A stretch of DNA of 64,000 bases from Anisodus tanguticus (GCA_034509755.1 CM067546.1:28511876-28575875), one strand, 5' to 3'. Positions 51,001 to 62,359 are shown, counted from the first letter of the stretch. Program-made: numbers and translations. Notes: generated from the letters alone by a model not told the origin.

Positions 51001-51132
51001 GGCCGGACTTCCGGTGGGTCTCATAACTGCTGACATGAAAATGTAGACAACAGTACAAGAAACAAGACCCACTAAAAGAAGGATCATAGTGGTATATTTA
51101 GTGGGTTCGGAATCATTTGGTTTCCGACCCAT
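45053..51132 (-). CDS. Membrane-anchored cyclophilin-like protein with Cys-rich N-terminal domain
   Basis: Five exons with clean GT/AG borders and all in phase: 51132-50755, 49387-49289, 49089-49045, 46579-46442, 45406-45053; 337 residues. Residues 16-37 ([20 protein letters not shown]) form a signal-anchor helix, suggesting a type II protein of the secretory pathway. Residues about 58-126 are Cys-rich ([27 protein letters not shown]), PAN/Apple-like. The rest is a cyclophilin fold: [23 protein letters not shown], then [20 protein letters not shown] and [15 protein letters not shown]. The catalytic Arg (FFRAE, for FHRV) is kept, but the usual Gln-Met-Phe residues and the late His are not, so isomerase activity may be weak or absent. 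No lesions seen. Introns hold a LINE, a SINE, a MITE and a partial duplication. I do not assign a symbol. Confidence 0.88.
45975..46197. mobile_element. Stowaway-like MITE in cyclophilin intron 4
   Basis: Left end CTTCCTCCGTCTCAAAATGG with TA before it; right end, read inward, is TTCTCTCCATGTCCCATTTT with TA after it. About 223 bp, ends imperfect, no coding sequence. Confidence 0.55.
47663..48656 (+). mobile_element. 5'-truncated RTE-clade LINE in cyclophilin intron 3, with 16-bp target duplication
   Basis: The element (47679-48640, 962 bp) is flanked by exact TAATTATAAGACATCT (47663-47678, 48641-48656). It keeps only the C-terminal part: an open frame at 47952-48293 reads [54 protein letters not shown] and stops after RIRVEG-like QIRVEG. 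The 3' end has GGTCTGCGTACACTCTACCC and a TGTTGTTG tail. Same family as the UVH1 intron copy, and better preserved. Confidence 0.92.
49848..50028 (+). mobile_element. Au-type SINE (copy 3) in cyclophilin intron 1
   Basis: Best-preserved copy: box A TGGTAAAGTTG (49867-49877), box B GGGTTCAAGC (49901-49910), then GAGGTAAGGCTGCGTACAAT, TCCGGCCCTTCCCCGGACC and GGGAGCTTAGTGCACC. Flanked by a 20-bp duplication with one mismatch (ACAGTCAGC(C/T)GAAAAACTAA at 49828-49847 and 50029-50048). It runs opposite to the host gene. Confidence 0.92.
50261..50780. repeat. 304-bp-offset tandem duplication spanning the cyclophilin exon 1/intron 1 border
   Basis: CAATTCACTAAATCAT occurs at 50261 and 50565, and TCACCAAATT(C/T)GTCACCACA at 50452 and 50756: both exactly 304 bases apart. 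Between them AATCTGCATG, TGGACATATACCCAATCAT and ACTTACAACTAAA also recur. The right copy reaches into the end of exon 1 (50755 onward), so the left copy carries a pseudo exon end inside intron 1. Confidence 0.85.
50492..50564 (-). mobile_element. Short 3' fragment of the RTE LINE
   Basis: On the minus strand this reads GGAAAGAGCCTCTCCACC, AGGTAGAGTTAAAGGTGTGC and GTACATTCTACCCTCCCCAG, matching the 3' end of the LINE copy at 48540-48605. CAATTCACT occurs on both sides (50483-50491, 50565-50573) and may be a target duplication. Confidence 0.65.
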
Positions 51133-51858
51133 TTGAGATTGATGAGTGTAGATGAAAACCCAGAAAGGGATTTGGTTGATTCGGTTTGGTTTGTGAGAAT
51201 TTTGATTATTGGTTTGGTGGTGTATATCGTTGACCTGAAGATACTGAAGTGTAAGAGTATGAAATTGAGGTAATTTTATTGTTTTAGTAAGGTAATTAAT
51301 ATTTGGAGAGATTATGGAAATGAATTAATAGGTTTAAGAAATTGTTACAATTGGAAATGGTGATGGAGGCTGTATATCAAGTGGATAACTGGTAGTAGTA
51401 GAATGAGGAATCTAGGATCATGGTTTGGCAGAGAGTTTTTTTTTGGATTTTTCTGCCACTCTTCCTGGAGGTTGGAAGGTACTGTGAAGTGCAAAGAACG
51501 TGATTGATTTTTTTCTCCACCCGTGTTCTGTTATTGCATTAAAATTCGATTATATCGGAATTCATGCGCCATAAGGTCCATTTTGAAGAAATACTTTCTA
51601 TAAAGTGTTTTTTTCATACGCCTCCCTTTCCATGGGTCCGGACAAGCGTAATGATCTGACTTTTATATCATATCAAATTAGACATTGAATCTAACTTACA
51701 TCTAAAAGCTAGTTCAAAAGGTGAAAAATTACTTAAAACTTATAAGAAATTCAGGGATCTCATCCTCATCGATGTGGTATATTTCTCTTCTAACCAAAGA
51801 AAAAACATGATTGTTCTTTTCATTTAGAGAAGTTGACATTTTTACATTTAAAAATTTA
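51133..51858 (-). promoter_or_regulatory. Upstream region of the cyclophilin gene
   Basis: Non-coding stretch upstream of the start codon at 51132. It should hold the 5' leader and promoter. No TATA box stands out and I can name no specific site. Confidence 0.35.
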
Positions 51859-52112
51859 CTCCCTCATACCAAAAATTATTTCTAATTAATGTGACATTTT
51901 TTCTTTTCATGATTCAAATGATGTGAATTTTGATCAATAATTTAAAATGTATTTTTTATAATGTTGACATGAGAAAAATTGCATCTTATTATACTTTTCG
52001 TATAGTTTTTGAATATCTAAATTTTAATTTTAAAATGTTGATTTAATCTGATTTAGCTTTAAAAGTTAATAAATTGACTTTCAAGTATCGATAAGCGAAA
52101 CGTGTCCGGGAG
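51859..52112. mobile_element. Stowaway-like MITE upstream of the cyclophilin gene
   Basis: Left end CTCCCTCATACCAAAAATTA, right end read inward CTCCCGGACACGTTTCGC, with TA on both sides (51857-51858, 52113-52114). About 254 bp, AT-rich, non-coding. Confidence 0.55.
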
Positions 52113-52578
52113 TAGTATTCTTAGACCTCATTTGTTTGTCATTCAGATTTTAGTTATTAAGTGTGTCATTTTTTAAATTTAAATCTTATCTTTAAGTATA
52201 ATTATTTTTAATTTTATAATCACTTACTAACCGGGTATTAACTACGCAAGGAACTATTTTTACTTCGCATACATGAATTTGGAAACTCCCTATCCCCCAC
52301 CCCACCCTGCCTCCAAAATCCGAACTTTCCTTTGGCTCCTTAATCATAATAGGCTAGCTACATAATAGTTACCTACATCACATCGGATTTCTTCCGTCAT
52401 CATTATGCTCTATCTACTCCTTCGAGCCCGAGTTAATACACCATTGTCCTAGTGTACATCGTTGTTGAAAGCAACTGCACATTTTCTCTGTCGTCCAACA
52501 TCAAACTAGTCCCTCGTCTCACCCTTCAAGTTGGTTACAACGAATAACACAGTTGCCCAAGCCGTCCTTACCTCATTC

Positions 52579-52766
52579 TGATAGAATACCGTGTATAGTG
52601 TAATTAGAGTATGAAATTAATAATTATCATAATTGTAGAATTATTGTACAAGTAGAATTAGAATATTAGAAGTACAATAGGAATATGATTTTTCATATTT
52701 GGAGATTGTAACTTATATATATATCACATTCATTAATGAAAATAATCAAGGGATTATATTCTTTCA
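52579..52766 (+). repeat. 5' LTR of Copia element 1
   Basis: TGATAGAATACC to TTCTTTCA, 188 bp. A TATATATATA stretch (about 52716-52725) may act as TATA box. Confidence 0.93.
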
Positions 52767-52925
52767 TGGTATCAGAAGTCTAGGTCTAAAATATCTCTCT
52801 TCCCAATTTTCTTCCGCTACTCTCGGCTCAAATTCCGAGAACCCTTCTCTGTTTTCGGCTGTCTTCTTCCTCCTCCCTTCCTAAATTTTCTTCCAAATCG
52901 CTAATTCTCCTATTGTTCTTTCGTT

Positions 52926-53876
52926 ATGTCCGTGTCAAATAACATGTTTCATCAAGCCCTCACCGTTTCCAACATCATGAACCACATCTCTATTGTTCTT
53001 GAGATGGAAAACGTCCAATACGCGACACGGGCAGAATTATTCAAAATTCACGCACACTCGCATCAAGTCTTCCATCACATAATTCCCTCGACGCCTGGCA
53101 CAGAAGAGGTGTCTAACCCCGAGGAAAATCCTACGTTATGTACGATACTTGATGCTACTGTTCTCCAGTGGATTTATTCCAATATTTCTACCGACCTCCT
53201 ACAAACGATCATTGAGACCGACGCTACGGCAATGGAAACTTGGAATAGGGTGCGTGATATATTCCAAGATAACAAGAATTCCCGTGTTGTCACCCTCGAG
53301 CAGGAATTTTCACATGTAAACATGGAAGGTTTTCCTAACGTTTTGGCCTATTGTAAAAAGCTAAAGGAATTGGCAGACCAACTCCACAATGTTGGTGCGC
53401 CAGTTACCAATGATCGTCTTGTTCTCCAAATGGTTGCAGGCCTGTCTGAGGCCTATAACGGCGTTGGCACACTACTTTGTCAAAGTAACCCTCTACCACC
53501 CTTTTATCAGGCATGTTCCATGCTCACGTTAGAAGAAGCCGACTTAGCTAAAAAGGCGGCTACAAGTGCAAATTCCATCGTAATGATAACCATGGCAGAT
53601 GACCCTCACTCATTCTCCGAGAATTCTGGCCAAAACTGCAACAACGGTGGCAGAAAAAAGGTTAAAAATCATAAAAGTAATGGCAAAAACCGCGGTGGCA
53701 ATCGCTGTGGTAACGAATGTGGTCGAAATAGTGGTGGCAGTGGTAGTGGGCTGCAGGCTAACTGGTCCCAGCCGTGGGGCCCCTGCCCGTGGAGCTGGGG
53801 CAGTGGCCATTGGCCCAACAATCCCTATTTTTCGTCTAGCCCTTACCCAAATAACTGGGCCCAGTTCCAGCAATAG
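52926..53876 (+). CDS. Gag of Copia element 1
   Basis: An open frame of 316 residues starting MSVSNNMFHQALTVSNIMNH. The middle part is the UBN2/Copia-type gag core (TWNRVRDIFQDNKNSRVVTL, LKELADQLHNVGAPVTNDRL, LQMVAGLSEAYNGVGTLL). The C-terminal 90 residues are Gly/Asn/Arg-rich, then Trp/Pro-rich; no CCHC zinc knuckle is present, and the Gly/Arg tract may bind RNA instead. This is the only intact-looking long frame of the element. A frameshift separates it from the protease part that follows. Confidence 0.88.
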   Translation: MSVSNNMFHQALTVSNIMNHISIVLEMENVQYATRAELFKIHAHSHQVFHHIIPSTPGTEEVSNPEENPTLCTILDATVLQWIYSNISTDLLQTIIETDATAMETWNRVRDIFQDNKNSRVVTLEQEFSHVNMEGFPNVLAYCKKLKELADQLHNVGAPVTNDRLVLQMVAGLSEAYNGVGTLLCQSNPLPPFYQACSMLTLEEADLAKKAATSANSIVMITMADDPHSFSENSGQNCNNGGRKKVKNHKSNGKNRGGNRCGNECGRNSGGSGSGLQANWSQPWGPCPWSWGSGHWPNNPYFSSSPYPNNWAQFQQ

Positions 53877-53945
53877 GCCAGGCCCAGTTTCTCGGGTCCG
53901 AATACTTGCAGCAGATTCACTTATGGGTCGGGGCAGCAGGCAGGT

Positions 53946-54613
53946 TTGCTTGGGCCTCGACCTCCGCAGGCGTTCCAGGCAGTGAGCCCCACACCAACTC
54001 CGATGGATATTGAGGCCGCAATGCATACGCTTAGATTAAATCCTTCAGACGTGAATTGGTACATGGACACCAGAGTCATTTCTCACATAACGTCTGACCA
54101 AGGTACTCTCTCATCTTATTTCAAATTGAGAAAAAATTGTGGTATTATTATTGGTAATGGCAATTCAATTCCTATTCGCGGTTATGGACATACAACTTTG
54201 TCTCCCCCACATCCACCTCTTGTTTTGAAAAATATCTTTCATGCCCCTAACTTACTTAAATTTTGGTGTATGTCTGAAAATTCACCACTGATAATTGAGT
54301 TTCTATTAATTTTGATCCCTTTGTGTTTTCTATGATGGATTACAAGACGGGGATACCTCTAATGAGATGCAATAGTAGGGGCGAGCTTTATCCTATCACA
54401 AATACCACAAAATCCGCAAGTCAAGCCATGTCGTCTACTTTTGCCGCCCTTACTCCTTCATTGTGGCATGCACGTTTGGGTCATCAAGGATCGTCTATTA
54501 TTTCTTCTTTGCATAAAATAATTTTATTTCTTGTAAGAGTACGCGCAGTACTCCACTTTGTGGGCCATCGTTATTATATCCTATTTTTTTATGATTATTT
54601 TAATTTTTTGTAG
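53946..54613 (+). pseudogene. Protease and pre-integrase region of Copia element 1
   Basis: 53946-54335 includes NWYMDTRVISHITSDQGTL; the active-site D-T-G is D-T-R here, which should kill the protease. Then GNGNSIPIRGYGHTTL and NIFHAPNLLKF. 54323-54613, in another frame, has LWHARLGHQGSSIISSL, the first His pair of the integrase zinc domain. Confidence 0.82.
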
Positions 54614-55570
54614 ACCTTTCCTTTATCGAAAAAGTCTCAGGTTTTTTACAAATTCTTAAAATTTAGAGCATTCATCTGTGCCCAATTCGAACGGAAAATT
54701 AAAAATATTCAATGTGATAATGGCAAGGAATATGATAATGGGTTGTTTCAGGAATTTTGTGATGCAAATGACATAGTTTTTCATTTTTCTTGTCCTCATA
54801 CGTCCTCACAAAATGGGAAATCCAAACGAAAAAATTGTACCATTAATAATATTGTCCAAACTTTATTAACCCATGCTTTTGTACCCTCTTCTTTTTGGCA
54901 TCATGCACTACAAATGACTACTTACCTCCTTAACGTACTTTCTACCAAAGGATTAGCATATAAATCTCCATTTAAAGTTCTCTATAATAAGGATCCCTCG
55001 TATTCTAATCTTATGGTCTTTGGATGCTTATGCTATCCACTTTTTCCATCAACTACAATTAACAAACTTCAGGCTCGTTCTACCGCTTGTGTGTTTTTGG
55101 GTTATCCGTCTAGTCATCGTGGTTACAAATGTTTTGATTTATCATCGAATAAAATCATAATTAGTTGTCATGTTATTTTTTATGAAACTCAATTTCCTTT
55201 TGCTAAAGTGAGTAGTCCCATGCCGAGTTCATATAATTTTTTAGATGACGAGGTCTCACCATATATTATCCACCATTTTTCCAACTTGTCCCATAACCAA
55301 AATACGCCAGCAGGCCCACTGCCTACTGGCCCACAATCTACCACAACCACTGTTCTGCCCAGTGGGCCGATGACACGGTCCAGTACCGATCTCGGTACTG
55401 TTTTAGTGTTTCAGCCCAATCCCGAGCCTGTTACTGTTCCTATTTCAGTTATTGGGCCAGCAGGCCCAATGCCTGCGAGCCAGTCTATCACCCACCCAAA
55501 CATTGACCAAAATCCACTTAATTCTACCTCGAGTCAAGGGCCCGTATTCATAGTCAACATGGTATTTTAA
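54614..55570 (+). pseudogene. Integrase region of Copia element 1
   Basis: After a stop near 54612 the core resumes with IQCDNGKEYDNGLF (54707-54750). From 54743 the frame is open for 275 residues: FHFSCPHTSSQNGKSKRKNC, FWHHALQMTTYLLNVLSTKG, FGCLCYPLFPSTTINKL, ACVFLGYPSSHRGYKCFDL. The catalytic Glu expected in the xERK motif after QNG is Lys (SKRK). A Pro/Thr-rich linker follows. Confidence 0.82.
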
Positions 55571-55632
55571 AACCAAAATGACATTTTAATCTCAATTCTA
55601 ATGTCTCTAAATTCCCACTACCACGTAACCAT

Positions 55633-56509
55633 GTGTCTGCACTGCACGACCTGAATTGGAAATTGGCTATGACTAACAAATATAATGATCTTATTGAAAA
55701 TAAGACGTGGAAGTTATTGCCCCGTCCATCTAGTGTTAATATTATTCTATCTATGTCGATTCTTACTCATAAAGAAAATTCTGACGGTTCTTTTGAGAGA
55801 CATAAGGCTCGTCTTGTAGGTGATGGTAAAACTCAACAGGTTGGTGTGGATTGTAATGAGACGTTTAGTCCGATGGTCAAACTGGCTACTATTCGTATTG
55901 TTCTCAGTTTGGCTCTCTCAAAAGCATGGACCATTTATCAGTTGGATGTGAAGAATGTTTTTTACACGATGATCTTAAGGAGACGGTATATATGCATCAG
56001 CCCTTGGGTTTTTGAGATCCCAATCATCCTTATCATGTTTGTTTGCTGAAGAAGTTCTTGTATGGGCTTAAGTAGGCCCCACGGGCTTGGTATAAAAGGT
56101 TTACAGATTATGTATCTACTATTGGGTTTTCTCACAGCCTGTCTGATAACTCTCTATTTATATATCGCCATGGTACTTCTCTGCATACATTTTATTGTGC
56201 GTAGATGATATTATATTGACTGCTTCGTCTGATAATCTGCTCAAGTCTATCATGTCACTTTTCAGTTCTGAATTTTCTATGAAAGACTTGGAACCCTTGA
56301 GTTATTTCTTGGGCATTGTTGTCACGCGTCATTGGGGTGGTCTATTTTTATCTCAAAGGAAGTATGCTGCTGAGATTATTGAGAGAGCTGTTATGTCATC
56401 TTGTAAGTCTACTTCCACTCTAGTTGATACCAAACCAAAGCTCAGTGATGTGTCATGCACACAATATGAGGATTATACTCACTATCGCAGTCTTGTAGTG
56501 GCACTTTAG
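55633..56509 (+). pseudogene. Reverse transcriptase of Copia element 1
   Basis: 55633-56049: MSALHDLNWKLAMTNKYNDL, FERHKARLVGDGKTQQVGVD, ETFSPMVKLATIRIVLSL, YQLDVKNVF. A frameshift near 55965 follows. 56195-56509 begins (M)CVDDIILTASSDN, the VDD active site, then KDLEPLSYFLGIVV and FLSQRKYAAEIIERA. A stop at about 56507 separates it from RNase H. Confidence 0.85.
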
Positions 56510-56521
56510 TATCTTACTTTC

Positions 56522-57163
56522 ATGAGACATGATATTACTTATGCAGTTCAGCATGTGTGTTTATTCATGCATGACCCACGGATTGAGCACATACATGCGC
56601 TCAAACGCATTATACGATATATCCAGGGCACACTTGATTATGGATTGCATTTATATCCTTCTTCCGTCTCTACTCTAGTGTCATATACAAATGTTGATTG
56701 GGGTGGCTGTCCTGATACAAGACGCTCGACATCTGGTTATTATATATTTCTTGGGGATAACTTGGTGTCGTGGTCTGCGAAATACCAGTCTATATTATCG
56801 CGATCCAGTGCAGAGGCCGAGTATCAAAGTGTGGCTAATGTGGTGTCTAAATCATGTTGGTTGCGTAATCTTCTATTAGAACTACACTTTTCCATTCAGA
56901 AAGCTACCTTGGTGTATTGTGATAATGTTAGTGCAGTCTATCTCTCTGACAATCCGGTCCAACATCAATGCACTAAACATATCGAGATGGATATTCACTT
57001 TGTTCGCAAAAGGGTAGTTCATGGACAAGTACACATTTTACATGTGCCCTCTAGATACCAAATTGCTGACATTTTTACGAAGGGCCTTCCCTCGGTTTTA
57101 TTTGAAGATTTTAAGGACAGTCTCAGGGTCCGACAACCGCCTTCCATGACTGTGGGGGTGTGA
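56522..57163 (+). pseudogene. RNase H of Copia element 1
   Basis: Open for 213 residues: DITYAVQHVCLFMHDPR, LKRIIRYIQGTLDYGL, SYTNVDWGGCPDTRRSTSGY, SRSSAEAEYQSVANVV, VYCDNVSAVYLSDNP, QIADIFTKGLPSVLFEDF. The first catalytic Asp, usually YTDADW, is Asn here. It ends inside the first bases of the 3' LTR, as Copia polyproteins often do. Confidence 0.85.
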
Positions 57164-57346
57164 TAAAATACCATGTATAGTGTAATTAGAGTATGAAATT
57201 AATAATTACCATAATTGTAGAATTCGTATACAAGTAGAATTAGAATATTAGAAGTATAGTGTATATGATTTTCCATATTTGAAGATTGTAACTTGTATAT
57301 ATACCACATTCATTAATGAAAATAACCAAGGGATTATATTCTTTCA
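57161..57346 (+). repeat. 3' LTR of Copia element 1
   Basis: TGATAAAATACC to TTCTTTCA, 186 bp, preceded by the purine tract TGTGGGGGTG. Confidence 0.93.
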
Positions 57347-57813
57347 CATTCAATACCAACCAAAATTTTCATGTTTTTTCTCCTCTGGCACCTATGGCAT
57401 ATTCGTAACAAGATTACTATAGACCATAAGGTGATCACTTTGAATATTAACCAACTATGTAACATGAGCTCTGAATTCCTACATCTTGCAACGCACACCA
57501 AGAACTCTACCAAGAAATCCGGGCCAACCATCTTTGATCCCGGAACACCCGCAAGAATTAATTGTATCGACTTGCATACGGATGCCTCAGCACCAACAAC
57601 CAGCTCTCACGGGGGGCATTGGTGGGGTATTCCGCAACTCTGCTGGCAATTGGGTAATGGGCTACGCATGCATGACTACTGAAACCCATAGAGTGAAGCA
57701 AGAGCTCATGAGCTTACTCTGTAGTCTTCAAATCGCAATCCATCACTATTTCTACAACTTACGTATTATTGTAGATGTTGAGTCACTAATCTCCATTTTG
57801 CATGATTTCTCTA

Positions 57814-58003
57814 TGAAAGATAATAATCTCTTAATTATTTTCATTAATGAAAAGGGTTTATAATAATGATATACAATAGTAATTCTAGGCTATAATTACG
57901 GAAATTAAATATTTTCTAACTAATATAAAATATTGCTTCAATAATTACAGATATACAAAATCACTAATTATACCAAAAGAATATATTTCCATATATTCTA
58001 TCA
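57814..58003 (-). repeat. 3' LTR of Copia element 2
   Basis: On the minus strand TGATAGAATATATGG to ATTATCTTTCA, 190 bp, preceded by CTGCGGGAGTG. Confidence 0.93.
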
Positions 58004-58719
58004 CACTCCCGCAGTCGTAGCGGGCGACGTCGTACTTTGAGACTGTCCCTAAAATCTTCAAACAGAACTAAGGGAAGACCTTTAGTAAATATGTTAGCAA
58101 TTTGATAATGTGAGGGGACATGCAAGACATGTACTTGTCCACGAGCTACCTTTTCGCGAACAAAGTGAATATCCATCTAGATATGTTTAGTGCGCTGATG
58201 TCTTACAGGATTCCCCGATAGATATATCCCACTAACATTATCGCAGTAGACTAAGGTATCTTTCTGAATAGGAAAATAAAGCTCTAAGAGGAGATTATGC
58301 AACCAACAAGACTCAGATACCATATTGGCTACCCCTCGATATTCGGCCTCCGTGCTGGAACGCGACAAAGTGGCATGGCGTTTAGCCGACCAAAAGACCA
58401 AGTTATCATCAAGAAACATACAGTAACCAGATGTCGAATGCATGGTATCTGGATATCCACCCAAATCAGCATCTGTATAATATATGAGAGTAGATATAGA
58501 GGATAGATATAAGTGTAAACCATAATCAAGAGTGCCCTGAATGTAACTCACAATGCGTTTGAGAGCGTGCATGTGTTCTTCCCTCATATCATGCATAAAT
58601 AAACACACATGCTGCACTGCATAAGTAATATCGGTCCTCATAAAACGTAAGATACCGAAGAGCCCCCGCAAGTCTATGATAGTGGGAGGGATCCTCGTAA
58701 GGTGTGCTAGAAGTAGCAC
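57964..58719 (-). pseudogene. RNase H of Copia element 2
   Basis: 58719-58177: RTDITYAVQHVCLFMHDMRE, YYTDADLGGYPDTMHSTSGY, SRSSTEAEYRGVANMVSESC, VYCDNVSGIYLSGNP, then a stop after RTKHI; 58176-57964 continues MDIHFVREKVARGQVHVLHV, QIANIFTKGLPLVLFEDF. Catalytic Asp, Glu and Asp are kept; the Trp of DADW is Leu. Confidence 0.85.
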
Positions 58720-59753
58720 TCAGCTTCGATTTAGTGTCAACCGGAGTAGGAGATGACATGCATGATGACATGTCAGCCCGTTCAATAATCTCTGTTGCAT
58801 ACTTTCTCTGGGATATAAAGAGACTACCTGCATGACGAGTGCCAGCTATACCAAAAAAATAGCTCAATGGCCCTAAGTCTTTCATAGCAAATTATGAGCT
58901 GAGAAGATATATGATAGATTTGCGCAGTTTGTCAGATGAAACAATCAATATAATATCATCCACATATAATATAATGTATGCCATAGAAGTACCGTGATGA
59001 TAGATGAACAAAGCATGATCAGACTGGCTGTGCGAAAACTCAAGAGTAGATACATAATCTGCAAATCTTTTGTACCAAGCCCGAGGAGCCTGTTTTAGCC
59101 CATACAAGGACTTCTTCGGCAAGTACACATGATTAGGATGAGTGAGGTCCCTGAAACCCAAGGGTTGATGCATGTATACAGTTTTCTTGAGTTCGCCATA
59201 TAAGAACGCATTTTTTCACGTCCAACTGATGAATGGGCCATGATTTTGAGAGTGCTACACTGAGAACAATGTGAATAGTTGCCGGTTTGACCACCGGACT
59301 AAATGTCTCTCCACAATTCAAGCCAACCTGTTGAGTTTTGCCATCACCTATAAGACGGGCCTTATGCCTATCAAAAGAACCATTAGATTTTTCCTTATGA
59401 GCAAAAATTCACATAGAACGAATCACATTAACACCAGGTGGATGGGGCACCAACTCCCACGTCTTATTTTTCAATAAGAGCATTATATTCGTCATCCATG
59501 GCCATTTTCCGATTCGGGTCACGAAGGGCAGACACATGGTTACGTGGTAGGGGTGATTTAGTGCCATTAGAGTTGAGATTAAACTGGCGCTTTAGTTTAA
59601 AAATTCCCCGTTGGCTACGAGTAATGGGTCTCTGTCCTAGAGTGGTAATGGGTTGGATAGGAGTGGACGACGTGGGCTGGCCCAATACAGAAGACACGGT
59701 GTCAGATTGGATTCGGGTTGGGAGAAAAATGGGTTGGTGATGGCTGGATTGGG
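58589..59753 (-). pseudogene. Linker and reverse transcriptase of Copia element 2
   Basis: 59922-59464: Pro-rich linker ending with HVSALRDPNRKMAMDDEYNA. 59321-59133: GETFSPVVKPATIHIVLSVA, HQLDVK. 59173-58892: [20 protein letters not shown] and [14 protein letters not shown], an intact YVDD box. 58885-58589: KDLGPLSYFFGIAGTRHAGS, ISQRKYATEIIERADM. At least three frame breaks. Confidence 0.85.
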
Positions 59754-61347
59754 TTAGGCCAGCAGGTAGTGGGCATGCTGGCAGAAAATGCGGACTGGAG
59801 GGATTTGGGCCTGCTGGCATATTTTGATGACGGGAAGTGATCGGGCCAGCAAACAGTGGGCCTGTTGGTGTCTCTGGTCCAAATACGGAGGCGTAGGCCG
59901 GACAAAATGGTGGACCACACACGGTGAGAGCACATCATCCAAAAAATTATAAGAATTGGACACAGAATTATGTAACTTAGCAAACAGAAATTGGGTTTCA
60001 TCAAAGATTACATGGTGACTAATTAAGATTTTATTAGAGGATAAATCATAACATTTGTAACCATGATGATTAGACGGGTAACCCAAAAACATACACGCGG
60101 TAGAGCGGGTTTGAAGTTTGTTTATTGTAGTGGAGGGAAAAAGAGGATAGCATAAATACCCAAACACCGTAAGATGAGAATACGAAAGGTCTTTGTGATA
60201 AAGAATTTTGAGCGGTGATTGGTATGCTAATCCTTTGTTAGGGAGTATGTTAAGAAGGTAAGTATCAATTTGTAATGCATGTTGCCAAAAAGAAGGTGGT
60301 AATGAAACATGGGCTAGTAATGTCCGAACAATATTATTAATGGTGCGAATTTTTCTCGGCTTTCCCATTTTATGAGGGTGTATATGGACAAGAAAACCGA
60401 AATAATATATCATTATCCTTACAAAATTCTTTAAATGATCCATTATCAAATTCTCTTCCATTATCACATTGAATGTTCTTAATTTCCCGTTTAAATTGAG
60501 TATGGATGAATGCTCTAAATGATAGGAATGTGGAATAAATTTGAGAATTTTTAGATAACGGAAACGTCCACAAAAAATTAGAATAATCAGCCAAAAATAA
60601 CACATAATAATGGTGGACCAAAGAGCTCAAAACGGGAGATGTCCACAAATCACTATGAGTAATATCAAATAGCAACAAAGTACTAGAATTGGAGGCAACA
60701 AACGATAATTTAACATATTTTCCAAGCGGACATGAAGGACAAACATTAGTACTACGAATACTATTACACTCAATAAATTTATTGTTTTGAAAGGAGAAAA
60801 GAACGGACGCTCCCGGATAAACGCGCATGCCGTAAGGAAGGTGCTAAAACGGCAAACGTTGACGGTGTGGCTTGTTTAGTAATGGTGGTGATGGGATAGA
60901 GCTCGCCCCGACTATCACATCTCATTAGAGGTATCCCCGTCGAGAAATCCTTCACAAAAAATCCAAAAGGGTTAAAGTCAACAGAAACCTACTTATCAGT
61001 TGTATATTTCCGAACATACACCAAATTTTTAATTAAGTGAGGAACACGAAGGACATTTTTCAAGGCTAAAGGTGGGTTCGAGGGAGATAAATTTGTGTGA
61101 CCATAACCACGAATTGTAATTGAATTACCATTACCAATAATTATTTCAATTTTTGTTCAAATTGAAATAAGACGAGATATTACCTAGTGCGGATTTCATA
61201 TGAGAAGTAGCACCGGTGTTCATGTACCAATTTGCATCCAGAGGATTTAACCCAAGTGTATGCATTGCCGCCTCGATATCCGTGTGGGTTGATGTCATGG
61301 GTGGGCCCGCAATAGCAAAAGCCTACTGAGACCGAGGCCCAAGCAGG
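59754..61347 (-). pseudogene. Protease-integrase region of Copia element 2
   Basis: 60828-60370 has ECNSIRSTNVCPSCPLGKYV (integrase zinc Cys pair), DITHSDLWTSPVLSSL (first catalytic Asp) and IQCDNGREFDNGSFKEF (second). 60605-59754 continues with GKPRKIRTINNIVRTLLAHV, FWQHALQIDTYLLNIL, ACMFLGYPSNHHGYKCYDL. At the Glu site the text is GKPRKIRT: one codon and the Glu are missing. The protease part (60830-61347) is decayed and has no open frame. Confidence 0.8.
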
Positions 61348-62359
61348 CTAGGCGGCTGCTAGGCCAAGGTATTTCGTGGCCCAGCTGGCCTTGCTGCTGC
61401 CTTTGCTGTCCACTGGGCCTGGCCCAATTTGGTGCTGGGAACGAGTAGGATGACATGGGCTATTGCCCACTGGCCCAACGCAGGCCCCATGGCCACTTCC
61501 CAGTGGCCCAAGCCTGCTGCTAGGGGTTCTGTGGCCCGGTCCCATGCTGACCGCCACGACCACCACCCTTGCCACCGCCACGTCCGCCACCGTAATTTTT
61601 TCCATGGTTTTGACCCCTTTTGCCACCCCCGTTGTTACAATTTTGACCATAATTTTTGGAGAAGGATTGAGAGTCATCGGTTTCGCGGGACGTAGCCACC
61701 ATCATGGCGGAATTGGCTCCTGTAACCGCCTTTTTAGCCAATTATGTTTCTTCTAAGGTGAGCATGGAACGTGCTTGGTAGAACGATGGGAAAGGATTGC
61801 TTTAGCGAAGAAGAGTTCCAACCCCATTATACACCTCGGAGAAGCCTGCAACCATTTGAAGAATGAGACAATCATTCGTGACGGACGCGCCAACGTTCTT
61901 GAGTTGATCAGACAACTCCTTGAGCCTTTGACAAAAGGTTGAGGCATTAGGAAAATCCTCCATATTTATGTGGGAAAATTCTGTCTCAAGGGTCATGGCA
62001 CATGAATTTTTGTTATCTTGGAATATATCACGCAACCTATTTCAAACTTCCATTGTCGTGGCGTTGGGTTCAATAATTGTCTGTAAGAGGTCCATAGAGA
62101 TGGTGGAATAAATTCATTGGAGCACTGTAGCATCAAGAGTTGCCCACAACTCTATTTCATCATCAGTGGAAGGCACCTTCTCCTTGCCATTTTCCAGTTT
62201 GACGATGTGATGAAGGACTCTATAAGACCTTGCGTGAATTTTAAAGAGTTATGCCCACGTTGCGTATTGGACGTTCTTCATTTCAAGAACAATAAGGATG
62301 TTGTTCTTGATGTTGGAGACTGCAAGGGCAGGATGAAATGTATTCTTTGTGTTAGACAT
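61348..62359 (-). pseudogene. Gag of Copia element 2
   Basis: Start at 62359 reads MSNTKNTFHPALAVSNIKNN, with stops soon after (for example after VQYATWA). 62035-61802 holds RDIFQDNKNSCAMTLETEFS and LKELSDQLKNVGASVTNDC. The C-terminal part (61741-61348) is Gly/Arg/Asn-rich like that of element 1. Several frame breaks. Confidence 0.85.

Larger units (their letters stand above)
52579..57346 (+). mobile_element. Copia element 1, full length, 5-bp target duplication
   Basis: LTRs at 52579-52766 and 57161-57346, primer site TGGTATCAGAAG (52767-52778), purine tract TGTGGGGGTG before the 3' LTR, and CATTC on both sides (52574-52578, 57347-57351). Contents in order: gag, protease, integrase, reverse transcriptase, RNase H, with several frameshifts and stops. 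The LTRs differ at roughly 15-20 of about 187 positions by eye, so the insertion is not recent. Confidence 0.95.
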
